A DNA stretch of 64,000 bases from Pyrococcus yayanosii CH1. GTDB taxonomy: Archaea; Methanobacteriota_B; Thermococci; Thermococcales; Thermococcaceae. The notes under the pieces are model-generated. The model worked only from the letters and a program-made list of their open reading frames with translations. It was not told the origin of the DNA and searched no databases. Position 1 is the first letter of the stretch. Each line of letters starts with the position of its first letter. The position numbers and the translations under genes are program-made. Location: positions 1,315,160 to 1,379,159 of the forward strand of contig NC_015680.1 of assembly GCF_000215995.1 (NCBI RefSeq), read 5' to 3'. Positions 18,247 through 25,822 of this stretch are shown here, in pieces.

Positions 18247-19187
18247 TTCTGCCGCCCAAGAAGGCTGTCAATGAAGGCGTTGATTATCCCTCCAGCGTAA
18301 TCTCTCGCTTCGATCCTCTCAAGCCACTCCCCTGGAATAGCGTCAATTCCATAATACGTCCCAGCCAAGCCGCCAGTAACAGCCCCAGTAGTGTCAGCAT
18401 CCTCCCCAAGGGAAACCACTTCCTTTATTGCATCGGCAAAGCTCTCGTTCCTCAGGAAAGCCCAGAGGCTTGCCTCAAGAGTATGGACGACATAACCACT
18501 TCCCCTGATCTCACTCTGCTCTACTTCGTGAATTCTCCCGCTCAAGATTCTCTCATAGTGAGCGAGCTCCTTGGCAAATGATTCCCTTGAGTAGTACTTT
18601 TCCGCTGTCTCTATTGCTTTATGATAAGCTTCAAGCTTGTCCATTCCATCAAGAATGTTCCACACGGTCAAGGAGTAAATGCTACAGCCGATGAGTGCTC
18701 TGGGATGAGCATGAGTAATCATGGAAACAATAAGCTTAAGCCTTTCCTCCAAAGAGTTGAGCTTGAAGTAAGCATAATACGTTGCTGGCAGGATTCTCAT
18801 CAGCGAGCCGTTGCCGTTATCCCACTCTCCCCTGCCGCCAGCCTCAAGCGGCGGAACCCCATTGGCAATGCGCTCTATTGCTCTCGATGTTGTGTTTCCT
18901 TGGTCAAATGTATAACCTCTCGGTGTGAATTCGCCGTCATAATACCAGCGGAGAAAGTTCTCTGCAATCCTCTCAATGCTGTAGCCTTCTGTCAGTGCTT
19001 GGGCAGTTGCCAGAGTTAAAGAGGAGTCATCGCTCCACAAGCCATCAAGCATTGGAATTTCCTTGGGTTTTGGATAATTCAATTCCATCGCAAGCCTGCT
19101 GGTGAACTGGAAGGTTAAGCCGAAAGCATCTCCAACAAGGACTCCCCAGAGACCGCCCTCAAGTCTTGAGCGGAGCACATTCACCAC
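18243..19187 (-). CDS. ADP-ribosylglycohydrolase (DraG/ARH family)
   Basis: 314 residues, full length. The di-metal motifs of the family are present: WSDDSSLTLA near residue 47, GNGSLMRI, THAHPRA, and EDADTTGAVTGG near residue 255. Enzymes of this fold hydrolyse N- or O-linked ADP-ribose from proteins, and some act on nucleic acids or free ADP-ribosyl compounds. The start is a GTG at 19187 or 19184, overlapping the end of the cyclotransferase gene. Its presence among nucleases suggests reversal of an ADP-ribosylation, for example neutralising a toxin or acting on modified DNA. No ADP-ribosyltransferase gene was recognised in the window. Confidence 0.9.
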   Translation of the reverse strand: MVNVLRSRLEGGLWGVLVGDAFGLTFQFTSRLAMELNYPKPKEIPMLDGLWSDDSSLTLATAQALTEGYSIERIAENFLRWYYDGEFTPRGYTFDQGNTTSRAIERIANGVPPLEAGGRGEWDNGNGSLMRILPATYYAYFKLNSLEERLKLIVSMITHAHPRALIGCSIYSLTVWNILDGMDKLEAYHKAIETAEKYYSRESFAKELAHYERILSGRIHEVEQSEIRGSGYVVHTLEASLWAFLRNESFADAIKEVVSLGEDADTTGAVTGGLAGTYYGIDAIPGEWLERIEARDYAGGIINAFIDSLLGRQK

Positions 19188-19522
19188 CCTTCAAATTCGA
19201 CATCATCAAAATCCCCGCTTTCCATCTTCTTCCCACTCGGCTCATGTGCCCATTCCCAAAGAATCGCCCTGCCAAACTTTGTATCCACTTCAACTGGCTT
19301 GTAGCCAGCATTCACTTCCATGCGGTTAATCCTCTCGAATGTTTCTTCATCAACTTCATAGACTTCAACCTTCAGTCTCCCTTCACCCTTAACGGCGTAA
19401 GGAAGGACGTCAACGTAAAGGTCGTAACCCTCAATCCAGTCCTCACCAAGGAATTTACTCTCCCTTAAATAGTCGTGCAACGGTTTGCCTTTCCTCAAGG
19501 TGCCGTAAACTGCTATTATCAT
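19181..19522 (-). CDS. Gamma-glutamylcyclotransferase/AIG2-like protein
   Basis: 113 residues, the usual size of a single AIG2-like domain. The signature YGTLRKGKPLHDYL at the N-terminus forms the loop that binds gamma-glutamyl groups, and VYEVDEETFERINRMEVNAG carries the conserved Glu region expected for the catalytic acid. Family members convert gamma-glutamyl amines or peptides to 5-oxoproline plus the free amine. It overlaps the amidotransferase gene upstream by an ATGA junction and the ADP-ribosylglycohydrolase downstream, so the three are translated together. The actual substrate is unknown. Confidence 0.85.
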   Translation of the reverse strand: MIIAVYGTLRKGKPLHDYLRESKFLGEDWIEGYDLYVDVLPYAVKGEGRLKVEVYEVDEETFERINRMEVNAGYKPVEVDTKFGRAILWEWAHEPSGKKMESGDFDDVEFEGW

Positions 19523-20484
19523 CTTTCCTCCCTCACAATCAGTTTGACTATTGCTTCTCTGTGATTGTTTATTGCAACTCCATTCTCGGTTATTTTCAGG
19601 AGTCTTAAGTCCACAAGTCGCTTGACTGTCTCGTTGACCTCAACGCTCTCTCCGTTCAAAACTGCTCTGAGGACTTCTATGGCTTCGCTGTCGAGCATTG
19701 GCTCGATTTTCCTACCAATCTTAAGCAGTAAAGCACCGTCCCTGAAGATGTAAAGCTTCTTTTTCTCAAGCTTTTCCCAGTTTTCGTCTGTGAGCTTTTT
19801 TGTTGCCACAAGGTATGCATACTCATCCTCGGCTTTTACATCTCCAATTGAAACTTCAAAGTCCTCGTCAAAGAGCCTTGCATGAGATTTGTGCGGCGGA
19901 TGGCGCTTCAGCAACCACATCTTATTCCGTGGGTGATGGTGATATGCAAAGAGGTATCTCCCGTTGCTTATCAGAACGTTTAACGTTCCATAATCGCTGA
20001 GCTCGTTCAAAAGCTGGTAGAGTTTGGTGAAGAGTTCTCTTATTGTTCCTATTCCCTCCAAGTTCTCCATTATGTAGCAGAATGCTGCTTCTGAATCAGT
20101 TGTTCCTAAGGGCTTGAAACGCTTAGGCAGTCTATCAACACCGTCAAGCACTCCATTGTGGGCGAAAATCCACTCATCGTACTGCCTAACGCTCCAAATT
20201 CTCCTCACGAAGGGATGAGTGTTCAGATAGTTGATTTCACTTGTGGCGTATCTAACGTGGCTTATGATGACTTGGCTCTTTATGTTAAGCTTTGGGGCAA
20301 TTCTGCTTTTGTAGGCTGGAATAGGTTGCTTTACCAGTGAAGCGGCCCTTTTTCCGTTGGCAGCTGTTAGATACCATCCAACGCCCCAGCCGTGCGGATT
20401 AAGCTTGCCTTTCCTTACAAAGCCCTGCCATGTAAAGTTGACATCTACCTTTTTGTTCGCGTTAACGCCAAAAAGCTCACACAT
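19519..20484 (-). CDS. Class II glutamine amidotransferase-like Ntn hydrolase (YafJ/EgtC type)
   Basis: 321 residues. Cys2 directly after the initiator Met (MCELFGVNA) is the expected N-terminal nucleophile. Further motifs include PHGWGVGWY, HVRYATSE, the oxyanion region FAHNGVL, and GTTDSEAAFCYI. There is no synthase domain, so the protein likely works as a hydrolase of glutamine or gamma-glutamyl compounds, as EgtC does, or with a partner. A C-terminal segment of about 80 residues resembles a small winged-helix. GAGGTG precedes the ATG, and the upstream nuclease gene ends 10 bases away. With the cyclotransferase next to it, two gamma-glutamyl-handling enzymes sit together. Confidence 0.88.
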   Translation of the reverse strand: MCELFGVNANKKVDVNFTWQGFVRKGKLNPHGWGVGWYLTAANGKRAASLVKQPIPAYKSRIAPKLNIKSQVIISHVRYATSEINYLNTHPFVRRIWSVRQYDEWIFAHNGVLDGVDRLPKRFKPLGTTDSEAAFCYIMENLEGIGTIRELFTKLYQLLNELSDYGTLNVLISNGRYLFAYHHHPRNKMWLLKRHPPHKSHARLFDEDFEVSIGDVKAEDEYAYLVATKKLTDENWEKLEKKKLYIFRDGALLLKIGRKIEPMLDSEAIEVLRAVLNGESVEVNETVKRLVDLRLLKITENGVAINNHREAIVKLIVREER

Positions 20485-20494
20485 ATTTTACACC

Positions 20495-21709
20495 TCACGG
20501 CACTACTTCGTAAATCCTAATTGCCATCTCTTTGTTTCCTAGTTTTAGGTCTCTTCTAAATCTGCAGATTACTGTAGGCTCTGGAAAGTCTTCTTTTTTG
20601 ATTATTCTCTTTAATTGCCTAACGAAGGTTACGGGCTTTCTAATCAAGTACTCTCGGGTAACTTTGAATCCAGTGTTTTCCTTTAAGCTGATGAATGGTT
20701 CGTATCCACGAGCAGGATTGATGAGATAGCTAACCATGTGTTCATCAGCAACGTAGACCAGGTATCTCTTGATATTGCCCTGCTCTTTTCTAAAGAGGGC
20801 AAGTTTGAGGATGTCGGCGAACACAGCTCCAGCATTGTCCGGTTTGGGCATGGCATTATTACCAATCTTTTTTTGGAATTTCATCTCGAATGCTAAGGCT
20901 GGTCTGTTCTCTTTAGCAGCTACAAACGTGTCGAGCTTTGCATACTTCCTGTTGGGAACTTCTGGATGGGGATATTCAAGATAAACATCGAGAGGATTTA
21001 TTCCTCCAACAGTCGTCAATACATGGAACATCATGTATCTAATTGTATCCTCGCTTTCTTGGTAAATTTCCTCAAGCTCAGAGCGTCCTTCAACTATGGC
21101 TTTCAGCCTTTCCTCTATGAGTGTAGCAAACTTCTCGAAGACGCTGTACATTTTTTCGTCAAATTCGTCCGGAGGAAATCTCTTATTTTTCTGGATTTTT
21201 TCAAACCATACTATTTCATCTCTAAGATCAACATGTTTAACCCTCCATCCTGCTTTTAACCATCCATGCACTGCTTGAGGATGCTTTTTGTCGTTAGCCC
21301 ACCAAGCCTTGTATGTCCTTGCCGCAGGTGGGAGTTCTTTCCCAATGATGTATTCTATGTCTCTAAACCTCAGAACTACAGTGTCTTTAGCGATTTTTGA
21401 TAAATATTCTCCAAGTGGGGAATACTTATGGTTTTTTCCATCAGAGATGTGTTTCTCTCTGTATTCTACCACAAGCCCAAGTTTTTCCAAATATCTCGCT
21501 GCTTCGTGGCTTGTGAACTCTGAGGAAGGTAGAAGTTCCCCGTTAGCGTATTTGTTGGCGAGCTCTACCACATACTTTACTGGATATCTGTTTCCGTTGT
21601 AAACCAAAAACCAGACCCTGGACTTCCTATTCTTTGGGATGCCATTTCTATCAATTTCCTCAATCGCTTCTAACACATGATCCCGGGTTATGTTCTTTGG
21701 GATTGTCAT
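20495..21709 (-). CDS. Putative modification-dependent nuclease: ScoMcrA-N-like domain, DUF7662, PD-(D/E)XK
   Basis: About 404 residues from the ATG at 21709, which has GGGAG upstream; a longer frame opens at 21778 but starts inside the repeat-rich promoter. Residues 1-80 (TRDHVLEAIEEIDRNG, RYPVKYVVELA) resemble the N-terminal recognition domain of ScoMcrA-type McrA endonucleases. Residues about 95-170 (SPLGEYLSKIAKD, ELPPAARTYKAWWAND) match the DUF7662 pattern. The C-terminal part has a nuclease-like YAKLDTFVAAKENRP and LAFEMKFQKK (Asp then Glu-x-Lys). I infer a restriction nuclease sensing modified DNA; domain names are from pattern memory, not a search. It is the first gene of the long operon. 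Confidence 0.65.
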   Translation of the reverse strand: MTIPKNITRDHVLEAIEEIDRNGIPKNRKSRVWFLVYNGNRYPVKYVVELANKYANGELLPSSEFTSHEAARYLEKLGLVVEYREKHISDGKNHKYSPLGEYLSKIAKDTVVLRFRDIEYIIGKELPPAARTYKAWWANDKKHPQAVHGWLKAGWRVKHVDLRDEIVWFEKIQKNKRFPPDEFDEKMYSVFEKFATLIEERLKAIVEGRSELEEIYQESEDTIRYMMFHVLTTVGGINPLDVYLEYPHPEVPNRKYAKLDTFVAAKENRPALAFEMKFQKKIGNNAMPKPDNAGAVFADILKLALFRKEQGNIKRYLVYVADEHMVSYLINPARGYEPFISLKENTGFKVTREYLIRKPVTFVRQLKRIIKKEDFPEPTVICRFRRDLKLGNKEMAIRIYEVVP

Positions 21710-21728
21710 CACATATCTCCCATATTTA

Positions 21729-21795
21729 CTGAGTTGTTTAAAGTTTAAATATTTTTCTGTATTAAACTCAGATATCAACTCAGAACTGAGTTTAA
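21729..21795 (-). promoter_or_regulatory. Inverted-repeat operator/promoter region ahead of the ten-gene operon
   Basis: TTAAACTCAG at 21762-21771 and CTGAGTTTAA at 21786-21795 form a perfect 10-bp inverted repeat. Inside it AACTCAG (21777-21783) makes a second pair with the right arm, and another CTGAGTT lies at 21729-21735 near the start codon. An AT-rich TATTTAAACTTT between them can act as the TATA box. The four half-sites around the promoter suggest binding by a dimeric repressor. Which protein binds is unknown. Confidence 0.5.
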
Positions 21796-21873
21796 TGTTG
21801 ATACATCATAAACTCCATTGTACCTGTTATTCAATTTGGAACAAATAATAAACAGAACAAAAATAGAAGACGC

Positions 21874-23790
21874 TCACTTAACTTCCACAATTGCAGAAAC
21901 CGGAATGCTGACGCCTGTTATGAAGGCGTAGCCTGTTTTTAGGTCTGAGAGCTTTTCAATTATGTCTCTTGATGCAGATTCTATTGAGCTTGTAATTGCA
22001 TCAAGATCACTCTTATTCACGATCCTGAACAACACTTGAGTGTTCATCTGGGATAACACGTACTTGGAAACCTGAGCTGGCCTCTGGCTGATGACCACCA
22101 AGCCAAGTCCAAATTTTCTCCCCTCTGATGCAATTTTTTGGGCATAAACCTTTGCGAGATTGCTCTTACCTGCTGAAGCCTCGCCGTATCCTCTTTCCGG
22201 GGCAAAATTGTGAGCCTCCTCAAGAACAACGAGGCTGTTGAAGTCTCCCGAGTTCTTTGCCTTGATAAAGAGCTTCCTGAGGATATAGCCGGCGATTTCA
22301 GTTCTGACCTCTGGACTGTCAATGTTCCGCAGGTTGAAGACCACAACCTTCTTCGTAGAATTGTTGATTGCTGAGTTAATCTTTTCAAGAACCTCTCCCT
22401 GATTGTTAAGAGCATCATCCCCAAACTCTTCCCTGAGGAAGTCCTCGATTCCAATGTTCCCAATTGCATTAAAAAGTCCCTTGCTGACCCCACCCAAGCC
22501 TGCACTTTTTGTCCATTTTGATATGGCCGCAGCAAGTGCTCTACCCTCATTGGTTCTCTTGTTTATTATGAATCCGTAGTCCTTAAGAAAGTCCTCAACC
22601 TTATCCGGGCTGAAGAAGAGCACGGTGTTTGGGATGACGACTTCTTCGAAATCCTCGAAGCCGAAATTCATGAAATCTTTTGCATACTCCCCGTGGGGGT
22701 CTAAGACGTAGATGCTGTTTAGGTGTTCACTTGCCCTTGTAATGAACTTCTTTGCGAAGTAGCTTTTTCCAGAGCCGGTGGTTCCCAAAATTGCCAGGTG
22801 CTTTGACCTGATCTCATCCAGATTGATGTAAGCTTCGATATCGCTGCTAGCAAAGACGCCGATATAAATGTTCTTTTCACCCTTCAGTAGCAGCCCGTGC
22901 AAATCTTCTCTCTTTGCCTTTCTCACCGGAATGCCAACTTTAGGTGGCATCAAAGACGGCTTCAGATTTTTTCCATCGAGATATCCGAGGATTTTTGCCG
23001 TTGCGATGCACACATTGCTATCCTTCTGATTTAGATATGCGATTAAAGCTGCCATCTGCCATTCTTTAACTTTTTGACCATCGAAGATGAACTTGAACTC
23101 GTTTGGTGAGGGAAATAGAATGCTTCCTTTTTCCTGCGTAAAGGGATTGAGGAAGAACCCCATATTCCAGCCTAGGATTTTGTTAACCCTCGCTAGGTAT
23201 TTTCTGCCTTCACTGTGGAAGACAAGAAAGCTCCCTTCGAAGACTTTTGGGTCATCAATCAGGAGAATCTCAATTGAGTCTGAACGGCTCGGGTTTGAAA
23301 TAAATCCCACTATGTCATCATCGGGGATGAAAATTCTGCCGTGGGCAACTTCAGCGTTCCAAATTTTGTAAAAGTACTCCCTGAGCTTCTGAACTTCTTC
23401 CCTCTCTTCGACGAGCACGGCAGTTTCAACGTTACCCTCGCTGGGAGAGAGCCCGCTATGTGTTATATTTGCCGAGCCTACAATGGCGTATTTTTCATCA
23501 ATGACTATGAATTTGGCATGCAGGTTGCTGTGGAAAGCCATTGAGATGTCAAGTTTGCCTTTGTAAGATTTTAACAGCTTAAAAACTTCACTTTCTGTAA
23601 TCTGCAAATCCCTTGGCTCGTTTACTCTCAGAAGGACTTTCAGCTTAATCCCTTCTTTTGCACTGTTCAGAACTGCCTGAATTCCTTGGGGAGTAATCCA
23701 TGCTGAGCTTATCAAAATTTCGTTTTCTGCCTGCTTTACATGCCCAACAATTGTATCCAGAATTTCATGTGAGGGAATAATTCGCACCAT
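21874..23790 (-). CDS. PLD nuclease-HerA/FtsK-like ATPase fusion
   Basis: 638 residues. The N-terminal domain (1-155) is phospholipase D-like with one HKD motif, H91-x-K93-x4-D98, and the usual GSANITHSG. A middle beta-rich part leads to a HerA-type hexameric ATPase: Walker A GTTGSGKS at 336-343, Walker B VVLEEAH at 521-527, and the conserved SQRPAQVSKYVLSQMNTQ. HerA proteins pump or thread DNA, and the PLD domain would cut it or bind nucleic acid ends. Fusions and pairs of HerA with nucleases are known in anti-phage systems. It has its own promoter region (AATAAATAA upstream, GGTG before the ATG at 23790) and stops about 165 bases before the operon's first gene, on the same strand. Confidence 0.82.
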   Translation of the reverse strand: MVRIIPSHEILDTIVGHVKQAENEILISSAWITPQGIQAVLNSAKEGIKLKVLLRVNEPRDLQITESEVFKLLKSYKGKLDISMAFHSNLHAKFIVIDEKYAIVGSANITHSGLSPSEGNVETAVLVEEREEVQKLREYFYKIWNAEVAHGRIFIPDDDIVGFISNPSRSDSIEILLIDDPKVFEGSFLVFHSEGRKYLARVNKILGWNMGFFLNPFTQEKGSILFPSPNEFKFIFDGQKVKEWQMAALIAYLNQKDSNVCIATAKILGYLDGKNLKPSLMPPKVGIPVRKAKREDLHGLLLKGEKNIYIGVFASSDIEAYINLDEIRSKHLAILGTTGSGKSYFAKKFITRASEHLNSIYVLDPHGEYAKDFMNFGFEDFEEVVIPNTVLFFSPDKVEDFLKDYGFIINKRTNEGRALAAAISKWTKSAGLGGVSKGLFNAIGNIGIEDFLREEFGDDALNNQGEVLEKINSAINNSTKKVVVFNLRNIDSPEVRTEIAGYILRKLFIKAKNSGDFNSLVVLEEAHNFAPERGYGEASAGKSNLAKVYAQKIASEGRKFGLGLVVISQRPAQVSKYVLSQMNTQVLFRIVNKSDLDAITSSIESASRDIIEKLSDLKTGYAFITGVSIPVSAIVEVK

Positions 23791-23941
23791 AAGCTTACAC
23801 CAGAACTAAGGTTATTTATTCTGATTGATAAACCTTTGCTCAATATCTAAGTCGTCACATCCGAGCCTAGTTTTCAGGCTTTAAAATTTCCGGTATTTGA
23901 GAGTCCTTAATGTTTAAACCTTTTTTAGGAAACTCTCAAAA

Positions 23942-24907
23942 TGTTGTATCCTGAAATTTTTTCGCAGGCATCATTCAGCACCCACCCCCCGAAACAACCA
24001 CCACAGCTTCAAACCAACAGGAACCTTCTCCAGATAAACCCTACTAGGAAAACCATAATTCAATCCCCTATGCGGCTTACTCCAGTTATACCACCAGATA
24101 AACTCCCCAAAATCATCAAACAACACAGCCTTCTCCTCAACAGTCCTGTGAAACCTCTCAACCTTCCCCAAAGTCTGAGGATGCCGCACAGAAGCTCTAA
24201 TATGCCTGACCCCTAAAGCAGCCAAAAACCTCTGAAACTTACTCCGCCCACCCTTCCGAGCAACAAACTGAGCACCATTATCCGTCAAAACAGCCTCCGG
24301 CAAACCAAACTCAGCAATAGCCTCCGCCAACAACTTAACAGTATTCTCCCCAGTCATCTCATCAAACAAACCATAAGCCAAAACCATTCTGGAAGCATCA
24401 TCCATGATTGTTAGAAGGTATTTCCGCTCGCCTCTCCAATTTAAAACCTTCCAGTCCATCTGCCAGAGCTGGTTAGAGTATTCTGCCTCGAACCTCCGAG
24501 GTTTTTTCCTGCGTTTTCTCTCAGCCACGAGGCCTGCCTCCTTTAGAACTTTGTAAATCGTGTTGTGCGGGACGTGTACCCCGTATTGTTCTTCAATCCA
24601 TTTTTCTAAGTGCACTGGGCCCTGATATTTTGATTTCTGGTGGGCTTTCAGGATTAGTATTTTGATGTCTTCTGGGATTGGTTTTGGTTTTCTGCCGGGT
24701 TTTTTCAGTTCTGGGGGTTTTCCAGTTTCCTTATAGTGTTTGATTATTCGCTGGACTCTTCTTCTGGAGATTTTCAGTAGTTTGCTGATTGTTTTAGTGC
24801 TGAATTTTGTTGTCCTGTACAGTATTATTATCAGCTTAACCTTCTCTGAATCTAACTTCATGCTTTTATGACTAATAAGTCTAGCGAAATAATTTTGGGA
24901 TACAACA
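23942..24907 (-). mobile_element. IS481-like insertion sequence, 966 bp
   Basis: Imperfect 24-bp terminal inverted repeats at 23942-23965 and 24884-24907 share TGTTGTATCC and TTTCGC, with three mismatches. One transposase gene fills the inside. I see no target duplication: the bases just outside are CTCAAAA on the left and CCATGAG on the right, so the copy may have lost one flank by deletion. The right flank carries remnants of other genes. Confidence 0.85.
23971..24861 (-). CDS. IS481-type DDE transposase
   Basis: About 296 residues from the ATG at 24861; an upstream extension to 24948 would run through the terminal repeat and is unlikely. The N-terminal HTH pair (KTISKLLKISRRRVQRIIKHY and a second winged segment) is followed by an RNase H-like integrase core with the DDE residues in LWQMDWKVL, VLTDNGAQF and GKVERFHRT. 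Length and motifs look complete, so the element may still be mobile. Its GC content and codon use resemble the island more than the core genome. Confidence 0.88.
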   Translation of the reverse strand: MKLDSEKVKLIIILYRTTKFSTKTISKLLKISRRRVQRIIKHYKETGKPPELKKPGRKPKPIPEDIKILILKAHQKSKYQGPVHLEKWIEEQYGVHVPHNTIYKVLKEAGLVAERKRRKKPRRFEAEYSNQLWQMDWKVLNWRGERKYLLTIMDDASRMVLAYGLFDEMTGENTVKLLAEAIAEFGLPEAVLTDNGAQFVARKGGRSKFQRFLAALGVRHIRASVRHPQTLGKVERFHRTVEEKAVLFDDFGEFIWWYNWSKPHRGLNYGFPSRVYLEKVPVGLKLWWLFRGVGAE

Positions 24908-24998
24908 CCATGAGATGGCGACCATAATAGAGAAAAGACGAATTTCAAATCTCGAAGCCAAGTGACCTAGGTCATGGGTCTAGGACAGGTTTAAAGCT

Positions 24999-25265
24999 TT
25001 GGTTGTATTCACAAAACAGCTACAGCAAATATTTGAAAAACTAAAAGATTATGAAATCAAATCTATCTTCGAAGAGCTCGGTCTTCCAAAGCCTAACCGT
25101 GACTTAAGCAACATCAATCCAGACGACGTTAGCTTGGATAAAGTCATCTTTGAGGTTCTTGGCTTAACTGAGGAAGAGCAACTGGAGGTTTACAAAGTTG
25201 TCGTGGAGCTGGTAAAGCAGAGACTTGCTAAAGCAAAGACGGTCTCAAATAAGAAGAAAAGGTAG
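24999..25265 (+). pseudogene. C-terminal remnant of a DNA methyltransferase/type IIG R-M protein
   Basis: About 88 residues. The segment SLDKVIFEVLGLTEEEQLEV followed by YKVVVELVKQRLAKAKTV matches the conserved C-terminal end of archaeal Eco57I-like or type I-like N6-adenine methyltransferases, where it follows the target recognition region. No methylase catalytic motif is present, and the frame is closed upstream by a stop within 20 codons. The first codon would be a TTG with no ribosome binding site. It lies 90 bases right of the IS, whose arrival or a linked deletion probably removed the rest. Assignment rests on pattern memory. Confidence 0.55.
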
Positions 25266-25771
25266 GGGTGAACCCCTGCGGACTCCCAGGTCTATCTTCT
25301 TTACATTCCGTTAAAGTCCGAAATCGAAATTGAAACAGTGACAGAAGATGAGATTCAAAGAGAAGAACTTACTGGAGATGAAGCAGGGGAATTCCTTGAC
25401 TTCTTGGAGAGAGACATATTCAGATGAGGGAAAGCTAAAGGTTGGTGAACTAAGTCTAAACATTGACTACGGGATATTTCCTGCCTTTAGAAAGAGAATA
25501 CCAAAAGACAAAAATGGAAGAAAAGAAAACCATCCTTATCTTATCCGAGCTATTCAATATCATCCCTGATTCTCCTCAAAACTTCTTGAGAGAGGCCAAA
25601 GAGGAAATTGGCAGAGAAAACTCAAAAGCTACAAAAAATCAAGAAAAAGATAATCGCTAACAGATAATTTCTTGTGTATTAATCTTACATGACGTTTGTA
25701 TTTCTTCATCTGTAAAAAATCCTGTCAAGTGATGCTCCATCACCCGTGATAGGGGGTTCACTTCCACAGAA
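25266..25771. other. Degenerate coding remnants, no intact gene
   Basis: After 25270 on the + strand a frame gives a coding-like run ending EAGEFLDFLERDIFR with a stop at about 25427, but has no start or ribosome binding site. A second frame to 25660 gives LFNIIPDSPQNFLREAKEE, also acidic and helical. Both look like pieces of genes whose other parts are gone. From 25661 to 25771 I see no gene. Confidence 0.4.
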
Positions 25772-25813
25772 TTTGAATAACAACCACTAACTTTTTATTG
25801 GTTGTTATTCAAA
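25772..25813. promoter_or_regulatory. 15-bp perfect palindrome over the abiE promoter
   Basis: TTTGAATAACAACCA (25772-25786) and its exact reverse complement (25799-25813) flank CTAACTTTTTAT, which contains the likely TATA box. The first codon of abiEi lies 10 bases after the right arm, so RNA would begin at or next to the ATG (leaderless). AbiEi antitoxins of bacteria repress their own promoter by binding inverted repeats; the same control is likely here. Confidence 0.7.
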
Positions 25814-25822
25814 ATAAATATC

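Noticed and set aside
23899-23940. TGAGAGT...ACTCTCA inverted repeat taken as a CRISPR or IS end
   Set aside because: Occurs once, has no spacers or repeated copies, and does not match the IS terminal repeats. I saw no CRISPR array anywhere in the window.
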